Shown here: piece after piece, positions 45,029-54,060 of the stretch
Position numbering within the stretch: position 1 is the first letter of the stretch
Layout: every line of letters starts with the position of its first letter
Assembly: GCA_031277685.1 (NCBI GenBank)
Contig: JAITLV010000280.1
Span: 279,412-343,411 of the forward strand
Source: Sphingobacterium sp.
Lineage (GTDB): Bacteria > Bacteroidota > Bacteroidia > Sphingobacteriales > Sphingobacteriaceae
DNA length: 64,000 nucleotides
Direction: 5' to 3'
Notes under the pieces: model-generated
The model's input: the letters and a program-made list of their open reading frames with translations, nothing else
The model's database searches: none
What the model was told of the DNA's origin: nothing
Program-made: the position numbers and the translations under genes

Positions 45029-45920
45029 ATTAGGCAATAGTGGTCTAATGGTGTCAGAAATAGGTTTGGGCTGCATGTCTTTAAAAAGCAATCAGCCCAA
45101 ACAATCCAAAGATATTATCCAAAAAGCCTTTGATCGGGGAATTACATTTTTTGACACGGCTGACCTCTATGATAAAGGACAAAACGAAACAGTCGTTGGC
45201 GAGAGCGTGCAGGCATTTCGCAAACAGGTCATATTGGCCAGCAAGGTCGGCAACTTATGGCGAGCTGACGGTTCTGGCTGGGATTGGAAAGCATCAAAAG
45301 ATTACATTATCAGAGCGATTGAAGGCTCATTGTCGCGCTTGAAAACTGATTATATTGATCTTTATCAACTGCATGGTGGTACGATAGATGATCCTATTGA
45401 TGAAATCATTGAGGCTTTTGAATACCTGAAGAAACAAGGAAAGATCCGTACTTATGGGCTTTCATCTATCCGTCCCAATGTCATTAGAGAATTCCTGTCG
45501 AAATCCACTATTTCTTCGGTTATGATGCAGTATAGTTTATTAGACCGCAGGCCTGAAGAAGAAGTAGATGCTTTGTTGTCTGCTCATGGTGTTCATATTC
45601 TTGCCCGAGGGGCGCTCGCTAAGGGACTTTTGGTGAATAAACCAGTTGAATCTTATCTTCAATACAGTTCAGGCGAGGTTGCCCACATACTGCGCAATTT
45701 GGATAATATGGCGAAGCTTACAGGAAAAGATAGAGCCACTGAAGCAATATCCTATGTGCTTTCGAATCCTGTCACAGCAACGGCCGTGGTAGGGGTCAGT
45801 ACTAAATTGCAACTCGATGAACTGCTCGCGACAAAACAGCAAATAATAAAATTAAGCGAGTTGGATAAAGAGAGATTGTTGGAAGGTGTCCGATCCATCT
45901 ATTATACCGAACACCGCTAA
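45015..45920 (+). CDS. Aldo/keto reductase
   Basis: 301 aa. Catalytic tetrad positions are seen in FFDTADLYDKGQNE (Asp, Tyr), VILASKVGN (Lys) and DLYQLHGGTID (His); the NADPH-binding C-terminal region has VVGVSTKLQLDELLA. The ATG lies inside the FKBP gene (14-base overlap, +1-type frame), an unusually long overlap that implies coupled translation. Substrate unknown; such enzymes reduce aldehydes or sugars. Confidence 0.92.
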   Translation: MELRKLGNSGLMVSEIGLGCMSLKSNQPKQSKDIIQKAFDRGITFFDTADLYDKGQNETVVGESVQAFRKQVILASKVGNLWRADGSGWDWKASKDYIIRAIEGSLSRLKTDYIDLYQLHGGTIDDPIDEIIEAFEYLKKQGKIRTYGLSSIRPNVIREFLSKSTISSVMMQYSLLDRRPEEEVDALLSAHGVHILARGALAKGLLVNKPVESYLQYSSGEVAHILRNLDNMAKLTGKDRATEAISYVLSNPVTATAVVGVSTKLQLDELLATKQQIIKLSELDKERLLEGVRSIYYTEHR

Positions 45921-45924
45921 AGAG

Positions 45925-46668
45925 CTATTTATTAAAAAATAGTTTTAAGATCTTTTTGAGGTCTTCCTCCGTGTCAACCGCTACCGTCTCATGCGTGGTG
46001 ACAGCAGTCTGGATGGCGTATCCGTTTTCTATCCAGCGCAACTGCTCAAGTGCTTCAGCTGTTTCAAGTATAGATACGGGCAATTTTGTCAGCGCTTTTA
46101 ACGTATCTACTTTGTAGGCATAGATTCCGATGTGTTTGTAGAAGCGCTGTTTTTCAATCCATTGTGCCTGATCTACTCCTCTTAAAAAAGGAATTGTTTG
46201 TCTACTGAAATAAATAGCCTCTCCAGAAGTATTTCGGACAACTTTTGGAATATTTAGATTGAATAGCTCTTCCGCGCTCTGGATTTCTTTTACTAAAGTT
46301 GCAATTTTGGTATCTGGATTTTCAAAGCAGGTTGCTAATAGGTCAATCTGGTCGGGATTAATAAAAGGTTCGTCTCCCTGGATATTGATGACGACATCAT
46401 ATTCCCGATGATGAGCGATGACTTCGGCGCAGCGATCTGTACCTGATTGATGTGTTTCGGATGTCATCACCACATTGCCGCCAAAAGAAAGTACTTCCTC
46501 TTCTATACGTTTATCGTCCGTAGCAACGATTATTTCATGCAGTTTCTGTGATTTCTTTACCTGCTCATAGACCCGTCTGATCATGGTCTGCCCTTCAATA
46601 TCAACCAAAGGTTTGCCCGGAAATCTGCTTGAAGCATATCGTGCAGGAATAACGCCTAAAAATTTCAT
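45925..46668 (-). CDS. kdsB: 3-Deoxy-manno-octulosonate cytidylyltransferase
   Basis: 247 aa, normal length. Activates Kdo as CMP-Kdo for lipopolysaccharide synthesis. VIPARYASSRFPGKPLVDIE at the start, EIIVATDDKRIEEEVLSFGG, SGTDRCAEV and INIQGDEPFI are all characteristic. Convergent with the aldo/keto reductase gene, whose stop is only four bases away. It lies downstream of deoxynucleoside kinase but a terminator separates them, so it likely has its own promoter in the 80-base gap. Confidence 0.97.
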   Translation of the reverse strand: MKFLGVIPARYASSRFPGKPLVDIEGQTMIRRVYEQVKKSQKLHEIIVATDDKRIEEEVLSFGGNVVMTSETHQSGTDRCAEVIAHHREYDVVINIQGDEPFINPDQIDLLATCFENPDTKIATLVKEIQSAEELFNLNIPKVVRNTSGEAIYFSRQTIPFLRGVDQAQWIEKQRFYKHIGIYAYKVDTLKALTKLPVSILETAEALEQLRWIENGYAIQTAVTTHETVAVDTEEDLKKILKLFFNK

Positions 46669-46699
46669 CGTACTTTGCGAGTTTTATTTTTTATTAAAA

Positions 46700-46727
46700 A
46701 GCCTGTAAATTTATGATTTTACAGGCT
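46700..46727 (-). terminator. Intrinsic terminator after the deoxynucleoside kinase gene
   Basis: Leftwards AGCCTGTAAA, eight-base loop, TTTACAGGCT and a T tract (TTTTTAAT), located 22 bases after the kinase stop. Confidence 0.8.
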
Positions 46728-46749
46728 CCTATATAATTATTGATTAATA

Positions 46750-47367
46750 TTATTCAAATAAACCGAATAGTTCAGCTTCTATTTTTTGTATAATTCCACC
46801 AAGGTCTTCCGGGTTGCTTGTGAAATCCAGATTGTCTTTATCTAAAATCATCACTTTTCCCTCTTTGTAATTGTTGATCCATTTGTCATATTTATCATTT
46901 AGTTTAGATAAATAATCCAGGCGGATTGCTGACTCGTAGTCACGGCCTCTTTTTTGGATGTTGTTAACCAAAGTTGGTACAGAGGCCTTTAAATAGATCA
47001 AGAGATCTGGTGGTTTAATGTAGTGAATAATGCTCTGAAATATATTGCTATAGTTTTCAAAGTCACGGGCGCTCATTAGGCCCATGTCGTATAAGTTTTC
47101 AGCAAAGATATAAGCATCTTCATAGATCGTTCGATCTTGGATCATATTAATCTTTGTTTCCTGAAGCTTCACAATATGTCTAAAGCGACTATTTAAAAAG
47201 AAAATCTGAAGGTTGAAAGCCCAACGTTTCATGTCTGAATAGAAATCCTCCAGATAGGGATTATTATCCACTGCTTCAAACTGAGGTTCGAATTTAAAAT
47301 GGCTTGCCAATAATTCTGTTAGCGTCGTTTTTCCTGCACCTATATTTCCTACGATAGCGATATGCAT
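46750..47367 (-). CDS. Deoxynucleoside kinase
   Basis: 205 aa. P-loop IVGNIGAGKTTLTELLA at the N-terminus, ERS-like motif DRTIYEDAYIF near residue 78, and an arginine-rich lid segment (IQKRGRDYESAIRLDYL) near 135 place it in the deoxyguanosine/deoxyadenosine kinase family that phosphorylates deoxynucleosides for salvage. Fifteen bases after trpS's start side on the same strand, so it is downstream of trpS in one transcript and ends at a terminator. Confidence 0.92.
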   Translation of the reverse strand: MHIAIVGNIGAGKTTLTELLASHFKFEPQFEAVDNNPYLEDFYSDMKRWAFNLQIFFLNSRFRHIVKLQETKINMIQDRTIYEDAYIFAENLYDMGLMSARDFENYSNIFQSIIHYIKPPDLLIYLKASVPTLVNNIQKRGRDYESAIRLDYLSKLNDKYDKWINNYKEGKVMILDKDNLDFTSNPEDLGGIIQKIEAELFGLFE

Positions 47368-47381
47368 ATGCTCTTCCTTTT

Positions 47382-48380
47382 TTAATAAAATCTTTTGATA
47401 CCAATAATCTCCCGCACTTCTTTCAGGGTCTTCCGTGCCGATTCACTGGCTTTTTCAGCACCCAATTTTGCAACCTTGGCAATATAGTCATCATTGTTCG
47501 ATATATCTTCAATACGCAAACGTACATCATTTGTCGCTAACACCATATCTTCAGCCAATTGCTTTTTGAAATCTCCATAGCGAATCTCACATTTATTATA
47601 AAGATCGTCGAAATGTTGGAGTGTATCGGCTGTAGAAACCACTTTCATTAAATCGAATAGATTTTGAATGGCTTCAGGTTTTGCCTGATTCATTTCTGTT
47701 GGACCAGAATCAGATACAGCCCGCATTACTTTTTTTCGAATGACATCAGCACTGTCCGATAAGTAGATACAATCTGCTTCACCATTGGATTTACCCATTT
47801 TACCTTGTCCCGCCAATCCCGGTACTTTAACTAGTTTATCTGAGTAGGAGAATGCGAAAGCTTCCTTAAAATAATCTACGTTATATAATCGGTTAAAGCG
47901 GTTCCCGAATGTGCGTGTCATTTCTAAATGTTGTTCCTGGTCTTTTCCAACAGGAACTTTGGTTCCATGGTGGATAAGAATATCGCAGGCCATCAGGACA
48001 GGGTAAGTTAACAATCCTGCATTGACATTGTCCGGATTGCTGCGGACTTTATCTTTAAATGCTGTGGCCCGTTCAAGTTCCCCTAGGTAAGCATTCATAT
48101 TCATGTACAAATAAAGCTCAGCCACTTCTGGGACATCAGATTGAACGTAGATGGTTGATTTTTCAGGGTCTATACCCGCAGCCAAATATTCAACGATTAC
48201 CTGACGTACAGTTCCCTGAAGACCATGCGGGGTAGGGTGCGTCGTCAAGGAATGTAGATCCGCAATAAAAAAAAAGCAATTATATTCATTTTGCATTTTC
48301 ACAAAATTGCTCAATGCGCCATAGTAATTTCCTAAATGTAATTTTCCGGTACTTCTGATACCACTAACAACTGTTTCCAT
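47382..48380 (-). CDS. trpS: Tryptophan--tRNA ligase
   Basis: 332 aa. Class I signature HxGN appears as TGKLHLGNYYGAL near the start, and the KMSKS loop as GKMGKSNGEAD near residue 203. The DSGPTEM segment and length match bacterial TrpRS. Charges tRNA-Trp. Likely in one transcript with mazG upstream (77-base gap) and deoxynucleoside kinase downstream (14 bases). Confidence 0.96.
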   Translation of the reverse strand: METVVSGIRSTGKLHLGNYYGALSNFVKMQNEYNCFFFIADLHSLTTHPTPHGLQGTVRQVIVEYLAAGIDPEKSTIYVQSDVPEVAELYLYMNMNAYLGELERATAFKDKVRSNPDNVNAGLLTYPVLMACDILIHHGTKVPVGKDQEQHLEMTRTFGNRFNRLYNVDYFKEAFAFSYSDKLVKVPGLAGQGKMGKSNGEADCIYLSDSADVIRKKVMRAVSDSGPTEMNQAKPEAIQNLFDLMKVVSTADTLQHFDDLYNKCEIRYGDFKKQLAEDMVLATNDVRLRIEDISNNDDYIAKVAKLGAEKASESARKTLKEVREIIGIKRFY

Positions 48381-48457
48381 ATTCCTGCGAATTTACGGAT
48401 AAATTTGACAAAGTGGAACTAAATTCCTTGAGTAATGCGCCTTTTAATGGATTGCCT

Positions 48458-49270
48458 TTATTTTTTTAGTTTTTTGGCTTCATTCCAGTAAACATCCATT
48501 TCTTCAAGACTCATATCCTGCAGTTGCTGTTTGTTTTCCGCGGCTTTTTGCTCCAGATAAGTAAATCTTGTGATAAACTTTTTGTTGGTACGTTCTAATG
48601 CATTTTCGGGATTTATACCAATATGCCGTGCATAATTTATAAGCGAAAATAATAGATCCCCAAATTCATTTTCTGCTTTCTCCTGATCAATGGCTTCGGT
48701 TGTTTCAATATTAAATTCTGCTTTAAATTCTGCGAGTTCTTCCTCAACTTTTTCCCATACCTGTTTTTTATCCTCCCAGTCAAATCCAACACCTCTTACT
48801 TTATCTTGGATACGGTAAGCCTTTACGAGTGCAGGTAACCCCTTAGGGACGCCGGCGAGAACTGATTTGTTGCCTTCTTTGAGTTTAATGGATTCCCAGT
48901 TGGATTTGACCTGATCTTCCGTATTTGCGCTTGCATCAGCATAAATATGAGGATGACGGGTGATTAGCTTGTCACAGATTGCATTAAGGACATCAACGAT
49001 ATTAAAATGGCCCTCTTCTTCGGCAATACGTGCATAGAATATCAGGTGCATCAGGACATCACCGAGCTCTTTTTTTATTTCGGGGTAATCCTGTTCCAGG
49101 ATAGCGTCCGTCAACTCGTACAGTTCTTCCATTGTCAGGTGGCGCAATGATTCCATTGTCTGTTTCTTATCCCATGGGCATTCGAGCCTTAAGGTATACA
49201 ATACATCGAGTAAACGCTGGAATGCAAGTTGTGGGGTATGCTGGTAAGCCGGAGCTGCTAGATTTGCCAT
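48458..49270 (-). CDS. mazG: Nucleoside triphosphate pyrophosphohydrolase
   Basis: 270 aa from ATG 49270 (MANLAAPAYQ); the frame extends upstream for 69 codons but with no family sense and across the divergent region. Two MazG domains are seen: LRLECPWDKKQTMESLRHLT, EELYELTDAI and KKELGDVLMHLIFYARIAEE in the first, and EEELAEFKAE with ENEFGDLLFSLINYARHI in the second. Hydrolyses NTPs to NMPs and pyrophosphate and removes abnormal nucleotides. Not the MazF-linked form, as no toxin gene is present. Confidence 0.95.
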   Translation of the reverse strand: MANLAAPAYQHTPQLAFQRLLDVLYTLRLECPWDKKQTMESLRHLTMEELYELTDAILEQDYPEIKKELGDVLMHLIFYARIAEEEGHFNIVDVLNAICDKLITRHPHIYADASANTEDQVKSNWESIKLKEGNKSVLAGVPKGLPALVKAYRIQDKVRGVGFDWEDKKQVWEKVEEELAEFKAEFNIETTEAIDQEKAENEFGDLLFSLINYARHIGINPENALERTNKKFITRFTYLEQKAAENKQQLQDMSLEEMDVYWNEAKKLKK

Positions 49271-49409
49271 ATGATATTGAGTTTTCGTTCCACAAAAATA
49301 GAAATATGATTTCGAATAAGCTATTTGAAAATGAGGAAAACAAAAGAGGGTAAATACTCGTTTTATAATAAAAAGGTTATTTAGATCAACGTAAGAAGAA
49401 AAATCAGTT

Positions 49410-49709
49410 ATGGAAAGAATGCATGGATACTCGTCAGCTAGTGTGGCGTTGGAAAAGTTAAGCGGCATGGGATACACAATAGATTACAATATCGAATTTG
49501 ATGATCTTTTGGCGGATGCGGAGCAGTTTAAAATTGATTACCTGTTTCGCTATGAAGGGGCATCGGATCCCGATGATGAATCTACAGTTTATGGGATAAG
49601 CAGAAATTCGGGGGAAAAAGGTGTGTTTGTGGCGGGCAATTTATCCCTTATCGAAGGTAAGAAACGGGATATTCTGCTTCAGCTTGAACTGAAAGAAAGA
49701 GAACATTAG
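49410..49709 (+). CDS. Small conserved-type cytosolic protein of unknown function
   Basis: 99 aa. The pattern ASVALEKLSGMGYTIDYNIE, DYLFRYEGASDPDDESTVYG and KGVFVAGNLSL matches a family of about 100-residue proteins in Bacteroidota that carries the misleading label 'phosphoribosylpyrophosphate synthetase'; it has no PRPP synthetase motifs. No signal peptide or membrane helix. It starts the rightward group 49410-51084, 44 bases before the next gene. Function unknown. Confidence 0.7.
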   Translation: MERMHGYSSASVALEKLSGMGYTIDYNIEFDDLLADAEQFKIDYLFRYEGASDPDDESTVYGISRNSGEKGVFVAGNLSLIEGKKRDILLQLELKEREH

Positions 49710-49753
49710 CGATAACGCTTTTGTAAAATAGTGGCTGTTAATTATAATAAGGA

Positions 49754-50278
49754 ATGGAAGGGAATAATTTTACTGAATCAGAAAGGCTCAAAGAACTTAG
49801 GATTTGGGCGCTGCGTCGTGATGGTAAACCTTTAGATGGAGGTTATACCGATTTAAATGCTGATCGTCTGCTACAGGTGTATCGTAATGAGGCGCTCAAT
49901 TTAATGAAGTCAGGATTTTACAATAGGGGGACAGGGCTCTTTGAATCTTATGTCGAACGGCATTATCCACAGGATCTGGAGAAGCTTATTGGTAAATTGG
50001 AACGGAGCTACGATAGCCTGGAGCGATTTAGTCCAAGACTGGTCGAGGAAGGATTTTATAATCTCATTTTAGGTGATCTACCGTTAACGATGAAGGGAAC
50101 GATAGTGGTGTTGCTACGTGCGAAAGAGTCTGAGTTTCCTTCTATTTATAACAATGATGAAGATGCGGATATGCGCAGTTCCCCGAATTGGCTATTACAC
50201 CAGCCTTATAACGATATTTGGGTAGATATGCATCAGACGGCATTGAATAATATCCATTATCCGGATCGAATACTCTAA
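49754..50278 (+). CDS. Uncharacterised cytosolic protein
   Basis: 174 aa, not recognised. No signal peptide or membrane segment; the sequence is helical at first (ALRRDGKPLDGGYTDLNADR) and has two tryptophan-containing segments late (SPNWLLHQPYNDIWVDMHQT). It follows the 99-aa gene closely on the same strand and ends before a clear terminator at 50312, so those two genes form one transcript. No function can be offered. Confidence 0.65.
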   Translation: MEGNNFTESERLKELRIWALRRDGKPLDGGYTDLNADRLLQVYRNEALNLMKSGFYNRGTGLFESYVERHYPQDLEKLIGKLERSYDSLERFSPRLVEEGFYNLILGDLPLTMKGTIVVLLRAKESEFPSIYNNDEDADMRSSPNWLLHQPYNDIWVDMHQTALNNIHYPDRIL

Positions 50279-50311
50279 ATTTGGCAAAATTTTTGTTAGG
50301 AAACACGATAG

Positions 50312-50345
50312 AAAGAGGATACTGAACATCAATATCCTCTTTTTT
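50312..50345 (+). terminator. Intrinsic terminator
   Basis: AAAGAGGATA, eleven-base loop, TATCCTCTTT and a T tract, 34 bases after the 174-aa gene. Confidence 0.8.
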
Positions 50346-50394
50346 GACGCTAATTTATGTTGAATTATTAACCATTTTCTAAATTATAATTAAT

Positions 50395-51084
50395 ATGATT
50401 TTATACATCGGTATTTTTGTTGTGATCGTGGCTGTCTGCGTTTTTATCTCTCTCATGATGATGAAAAAGCAAAAAGAAACAGCTAGAAAGTATGAAGGTG
50501 AAGGGGGAATTGCATTGGCATCCGGTATTAAGGATGAGCTGTTAAACCAGGAGTTTCATGAACTAACCAAACAGATGAACGGAGCACCAATTGAAGCGTT
50601 TACGCAATGTGCCTATATCGCTACTGTAGGTGACAAAGTTGCTTCAGCTGCAGCAACAGCGGCTAAAACAGTTGCCTGGGCTGCTGTAGGGGTGAAAGCA
50701 AGATACAGTGAACGTGATAATGCTTCCTATCTGGTGCTAAGCAACAATGAATTACACTATGTCTTTTTTGATGACGGTGAAGCCAGGGATCATCTGGTTT
50801 TTGATCACGAAACACTACTGAATGCCCGGCCTGCCCAGATCAGCAACTCGGAAAAAGTTACCCGGATGGGATCTATTATGGGATTAAAACCAAAAAAAAT
50901 GCACCTTGATGTCAATGGAAACGGGCTTGATATTATCTATTATGGAACGGTGCAACGTATGCCTGACGGAATTATATCTCCAGGTGCGGGTATGTTTGAG
51001 ACCCAGTCAAAACTTCAGCTGATGGGACGTTTTTTTCTAAACAAGTTATATCAGAAATACCCTCAACTCCAGGAACAGAACTAG
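50395..51084 (+). CDS. Uncharacterised membrane-anchored protein
   Basis: 229 aa, not recognised. One N-terminal helix (IGIFVVIVAVCVFISLMMM) anchors a soluble domain, and the lysine-rich segment after the helix (KKQKETARK) places it in the cytoplasm. An alanine-rich stretch (VASAAATAAKTVAWAAVGV) near residue 80 may be a second, weak membrane or amphipathic helix. Ends before a perfect palindromic terminator shared with the convergent sulfatase gene. Confidence 0.65.
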   Translation: MILYIGIFVVIVAVCVFISLMMMKKQKETARKYEGEGGIALASGIKDELLNQEFHELTKQMNGAPIEAFTQCAYIATVGDKVASAAATAAKTVAWAAVGVKARYSERDNASYLVLSNNELHYVFFDDGEARDHLVFDHETLLNARPAQISNSEKVTRMGSIMGLKPKKMHLDVNGNGLDIIYYGTVQRMPDGIISPGAGMFETQSKLQLMGRFFLNKLYQKYPQLQEQN

Positions 51085-51121
51085 TTGATCAGCCAAAGAG
51101 GATTATTTTCAATCTCGTATT

Positions 51122-51163
51122 AAAAAGTGCGGAACCATTTAGCTAAATGGTTCCGCACTTTTT
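51122..51163. terminator. Perfect 42-base palindromic terminator
   Basis: Two 21-base arms (AAAAAGTGCGGAACCATTTA and on) form a perfect palindrome with A and T ends, usable in both directions, between convergent genes. Confidence 0.9.
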
Positions 51164-51239
51164 TGTTGGTTAAGCTGAAGATATAGTTTTGTCGCTTGTA
51201 GCTCATATACAAGTGGCGTGACCTTACATTGCGGTTTTG

Positions 51240-52799
51240 TTATCTTCCAGCTAGATTTTCTTTGGTCAGCTGCTGCTGAAAAGCAGGACGGGTCGCGTCG
51301 TTGTCTCCCGCTTCTGTTTTAAGTCTGATGAGTTTCTTTTTTAACAGATTAATCTCATTGAGGTACTGTTTATCATCGATTGCGTTATGGGTTTCCATGG
51401 GATCTTTTTTCAGGTCATAGAATTCCCAGGCTGGAGCTGTAGTCTTTTTATCACTGCCGGTCATCTCTAAAGGCTGGCCATAAAAATAGATCAGTTTATA
51501 ACGTTCATCCCGTACACCAAAGTGAGCCGGGCGTATTGGAGCATGTTGCCAATAGCGGTAATACATCGCCGATCGCCAGTTTTTTGCTGTCTTTCCGTTC
51601 AGATTTCTGCGAAAGCTTTCTCCCTGTATATAAGATGGTTTTTTAATGCCGGCATAATCTGCGAATAACGCTGCAAAGTCTATATTCAGGACGATGTCGT
51701 CAAGCTTGCTGCCTGCTTTGATTTCTTTTGGATAACGGATAACGAATGGCATGCGCAATGATTCCTCATACATGAGGCGTTTGTCCATAAAATTGTGCTC
51801 TCCTAAGAAATAACCCTGATCAGATGCTAGGATGATCACCGTGTTTTCGTCTATTTTGGCCGTTTTTAGATACTGCATAATTTTTCCGACATTATCATCT
51901 ATTCCCGCTACGCAGCGTAAATAATCCTTGATGAATTTTTGATAGATTTTTTTACGCGCATCAAGTGGATTCATGTCCTTGGTCGAAAAAGGGAGCTCTG
52001 GGTAAGATGTCCAGAAAGGTCCTGTTGATGCTTGCTCGTAGCGGTGACCAAGTTCTTCCAGTGGCTGACCTTCGAAAGAACGCCCCGTAGTTGTCGCCCC
52101 GGAATCCAGAAAAGTTGCTGGATACGGAAATTCAATATCTTTATATAAGTCTTTGAATCTATCCGCAAAATCGAACGGCTCATGCGTTGCTTTGTAATGG
52201 CATAATAGGAAAAAGGGTTTATCCGGATTACGTTGGGATAGCCAGTCGAGGCTTAGCTGCGTCGTAATATCATCTACATAGCCTTGGTAAGGGGTGCCTG
52301 CTTCCTCATTGTCATTCCAGTTATCTTTGGAAAGATAGGTGGGATTGTGGTACACACCATGCCCAGGCAACACTTTAAAATCATCAAATCCCGAGGGGAT
52401 TTTTTTTAGATGCCATTTTCCAAAGACAGCGGTTTGATAACCTGCATGTTGCAGGTCTTTAGCAATATTTTCCTTGTTGGGATCCAACGCATCATCAAGG
52501 GTATAAACCTGGTTTTTGTTGCTGTATTGACCGGTAAGAATGGCTGCCCGGCTCGGTGTACAGATAGAATTGGTGCAAAATGCGTTGTTGAGTATTGCGC
52601 CCTGTTTGGCTAGGGTTTCAATATTCGGATTTTTGACAATATCTTTTAAAATTCCGCCATAGACACCCCATGCCTGAGCTGTAAAATCGTCGGTTAAGAT
52701 AAAAATGATGTTAGGACGTGTTTTACTGTTGATTTTTTGTTGCGCTGCTGCTACAAATGGCAATAGGCCACAGAGCAGTATTAATAGTTTTTTATTCAT
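51240..52799 (-). CDS. Secreted sulfatase (formylglycine type)
   Basis: 519 aa. Signal peptide ends ...FVAAAQQ. PNIIFILTDDFTAQAWGVYG gives the metal-binding aspartates, and CTPSRAAILTG carries the cysteine that is oxidised to formylglycine (C-T-P-S-R). FGKWHLKK, HYKATHEPF and ASDQGYFLGEHNFMDKR are the other active-site segments. Such sulfatases remove sulfate from host or algal glycans; the maturation enzyme is not in the window. Its distance of about 2 kb from the polysaccharide locus and opposite strand leave the link open. Confidence 0.92.
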   Translation of the reverse strand: MNKKLLILLCGLLPFVAAAQQKINSKTRPNIIFILTDDFTAQAWGVYGGILKDIVKNPNIETLAKQGAILNNAFCTNSICTPSRAAILTGQYSNKNQVYTLDDALDPNKENIAKDLQHAGYQTAVFGKWHLKKIPSGFDDFKVLPGHGVYHNPTYLSKDNWNDNEEAGTPYQGYVDDITTQLSLDWLSQRNPDKPFFLLCHYKATHEPFDFADRFKDLYKDIEFPYPATFLDSGATTTGRSFEGQPLEELGHRYEQASTGPFWTSYPELPFSTKDMNPLDARKKIYQKFIKDYLRCVAGIDDNVGKIMQYLKTAKIDENTVIILASDQGYFLGEHNFMDKRLMYEESLRMPFVIRYPKEIKAGSKLDDIVLNIDFAALFADYAGIKKPSYIQGESFRRNLNGKTAKNWRSAMYYRYWQHAPIRPAHFGVRDERYKLIYFYGQPLEMTGSDKKTTAPAWEFYDLKKDPMETHNAIDDKQYLNEINLLKKKLIRLKTEAGDNDATRPAFQQQLTKENLAGR

Positions 52800-52983
52800 C
52801 TATATTCCCCTTTTTTATGTGCTTTATATATAGTCTTGTGGCAATTACAGATGCAAGCTACCAAATTCCGTCCATATTTACACTGCAGTCATGACAAGCC
52901 ACCTTCAGTCCAGGTCAGCTTTACTGTGGAACCATGATGCCTGCATGATGTTAAAAGCCTACTAATAATTGGAAATTGACGTA

Positions 52984-53565
52984 TCAGTCATCTATACCTT
53001 TTCCGTCCAAAATATGTTCATAATATTTTTCGATACGCGAATGACGGGTTTTAGGTTGTTTTGCCTGATTGAAATAAAATAGATATCCTTTCTGACGGCC
53101 GGGAGTTAACGATAGAAATGCATCTTTAAGTGCCTGGTCTTCATTTAGGGCCTTTGTGAATTCTTCAGGAATCGGGTAATCTTCTACTTGACGCATCGTG
53201 ACTTTTGCGCCTGATTTCTCAAGAGCAATAGCTTCCTGGATATAACGCTGGATGGTCTCCCTGAGATGAGCGATCTGTTCGACCTGTGTAAACCTGAGTT
53301 GTCTGCCTGACTGTACGTTTTCAGTCTGTTGAATCAATAACTGATCTGTATCTTTTAATAAGGCGCCTTTATGAAATAATAGCGCACAATAATCTTTAAA
53401 ACCATGGATCAGGACAATATTTTTTCCTTCAAAGGTATAACATGGGTGCATCCATTTGTAGTCTTCTACTAGCGATTGGTTTTCGATGATAATCTCCCGT
53501 AATAGGTTAAATTCTTCGTTCCATCTCTTGGCGTTCTCGAAAAAATGTTCTGCTTTTGGGTTCAT
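52984..53565 (-). CDS. YdeI/OmpD-associated (DUF1801-like) protein
   Basis: 193 aa. The N-terminal half (EDYKWMHPCYTFEGKNIVLI, FHKGALLKDTDQLL) matches the DUF1801 fold and the C-terminal half (TPGRQKGYLFYFNQAKQPKT RHSRIEKYYEHI, split here) the YdeI segment once tied to bacteriocin protection. Third gene of the leftward ArsR-SRPBCC-YdeI group, 29 bases after the SRPBCC gene. Such gene trios are common in Bacteroidota; the role is unproven. Confidence 0.82.
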   Translation of the reverse strand: MNPKAEHFFENAKRWNEEFNLLREIIIENQSLVEDYKWMHPCYTFEGKNIVLIHGFKDYCALLFHKGALLKDTDQLLIQQTENVQSGRQLRFTQVEQIAHLRETIQRYIQEAIALEKSGAKVTMRQVEDYPIPEEFTKALNEDQALKDAFLSLTPGRQKGYLFYFNQAKQPKTRHSRIEKYYEHILDGKGIDD

Positions 53566-53594
53566 AATGATATGTTGGGTGAAAAAGTTTGGGC

Positions 53595-54059
53595 TTAGCT
53601 ATATTGGATCGCAATTTCCTGTAGTCTGTTATGTGCCCGATCGATACCCTGTGCAAAGGGCATTTGAAGGAGCTGATCGCGGAATTCGGTTGACTGAAAC
53701 ACGATATGCATGATAAGTTTGCTGCTATTGTCAGTTATCTTTTCAAATTTTAGGTATTCCAGCTGGACAGGGAAAAAAGTGTCTTCCATTTCGAATGTTC
53801 TCGTAATTTTCTCATTGGGAATAAATTCATGTATTGTTCCGTTTGCTTTAAATACGACATTATTATTGTGGGAGGTTTCAAAAGCATAAGAGCCATGTTT
53901 CTTGTTTTCCCATTTTAACACTTTGGTTCCCATCCATTGTTCAAAGATTTTAGGTTCTTCATAAGCCCTGAATAATAAGGCTAGGGGTAAGTCAAATTCT
54001 CTGGTGATCAGAATTTCCTGTTTGCCATCCTCGGCATGGATCTTTGTTCTCTTTTCCAT
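53595..54059 (-). CDS. SRPBCC (AHSA1-like) domain protein
   Basis: 154 aa. FDLPLALLFRAYEEPKIFEQ followed by WMGTKVLKWEN and the C-terminal helix FAQGIDRAHNRLQEIAIQYS fit the Aha1-like SRPBCC family. Its start lies one base after the ArsR stop, a strong sign of cotranscription; ArsR/SRPBCC pairs are a common Bacteroidota arrangement, in which the ligand-binding protein may work with the regulator. Confidence 0.9.
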   Translation of the reverse strand: MEKRTKIHAEDGKQEILITREFDLPLALLFRAYEEPKIFEQWMGTKVLKWENKKHGSYAFETSHNNNVVFKANGTIHEFIPNEKITRTFEMEDTFFPVQLEYLKFEKITDNSSKLIMHIVFQSTEFRDQLLQMPFAQGIDRAHNRLQEIAIQYS

Positions 54060-54060
54060 T

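Noticed and set aside
48458..49270. MazF/MazE-type toxin-antitoxin locus
   Set aside because: MazG here is a two-domain housekeeping pyrophosphohydrolase next to trpS; no mazE or mazF is present.
49410..49709. Phosphoribosylpyrophosphate synthetase
   Set aside because: The family's database label does not fit: 99 residues and no PRPP synthetase motifs.
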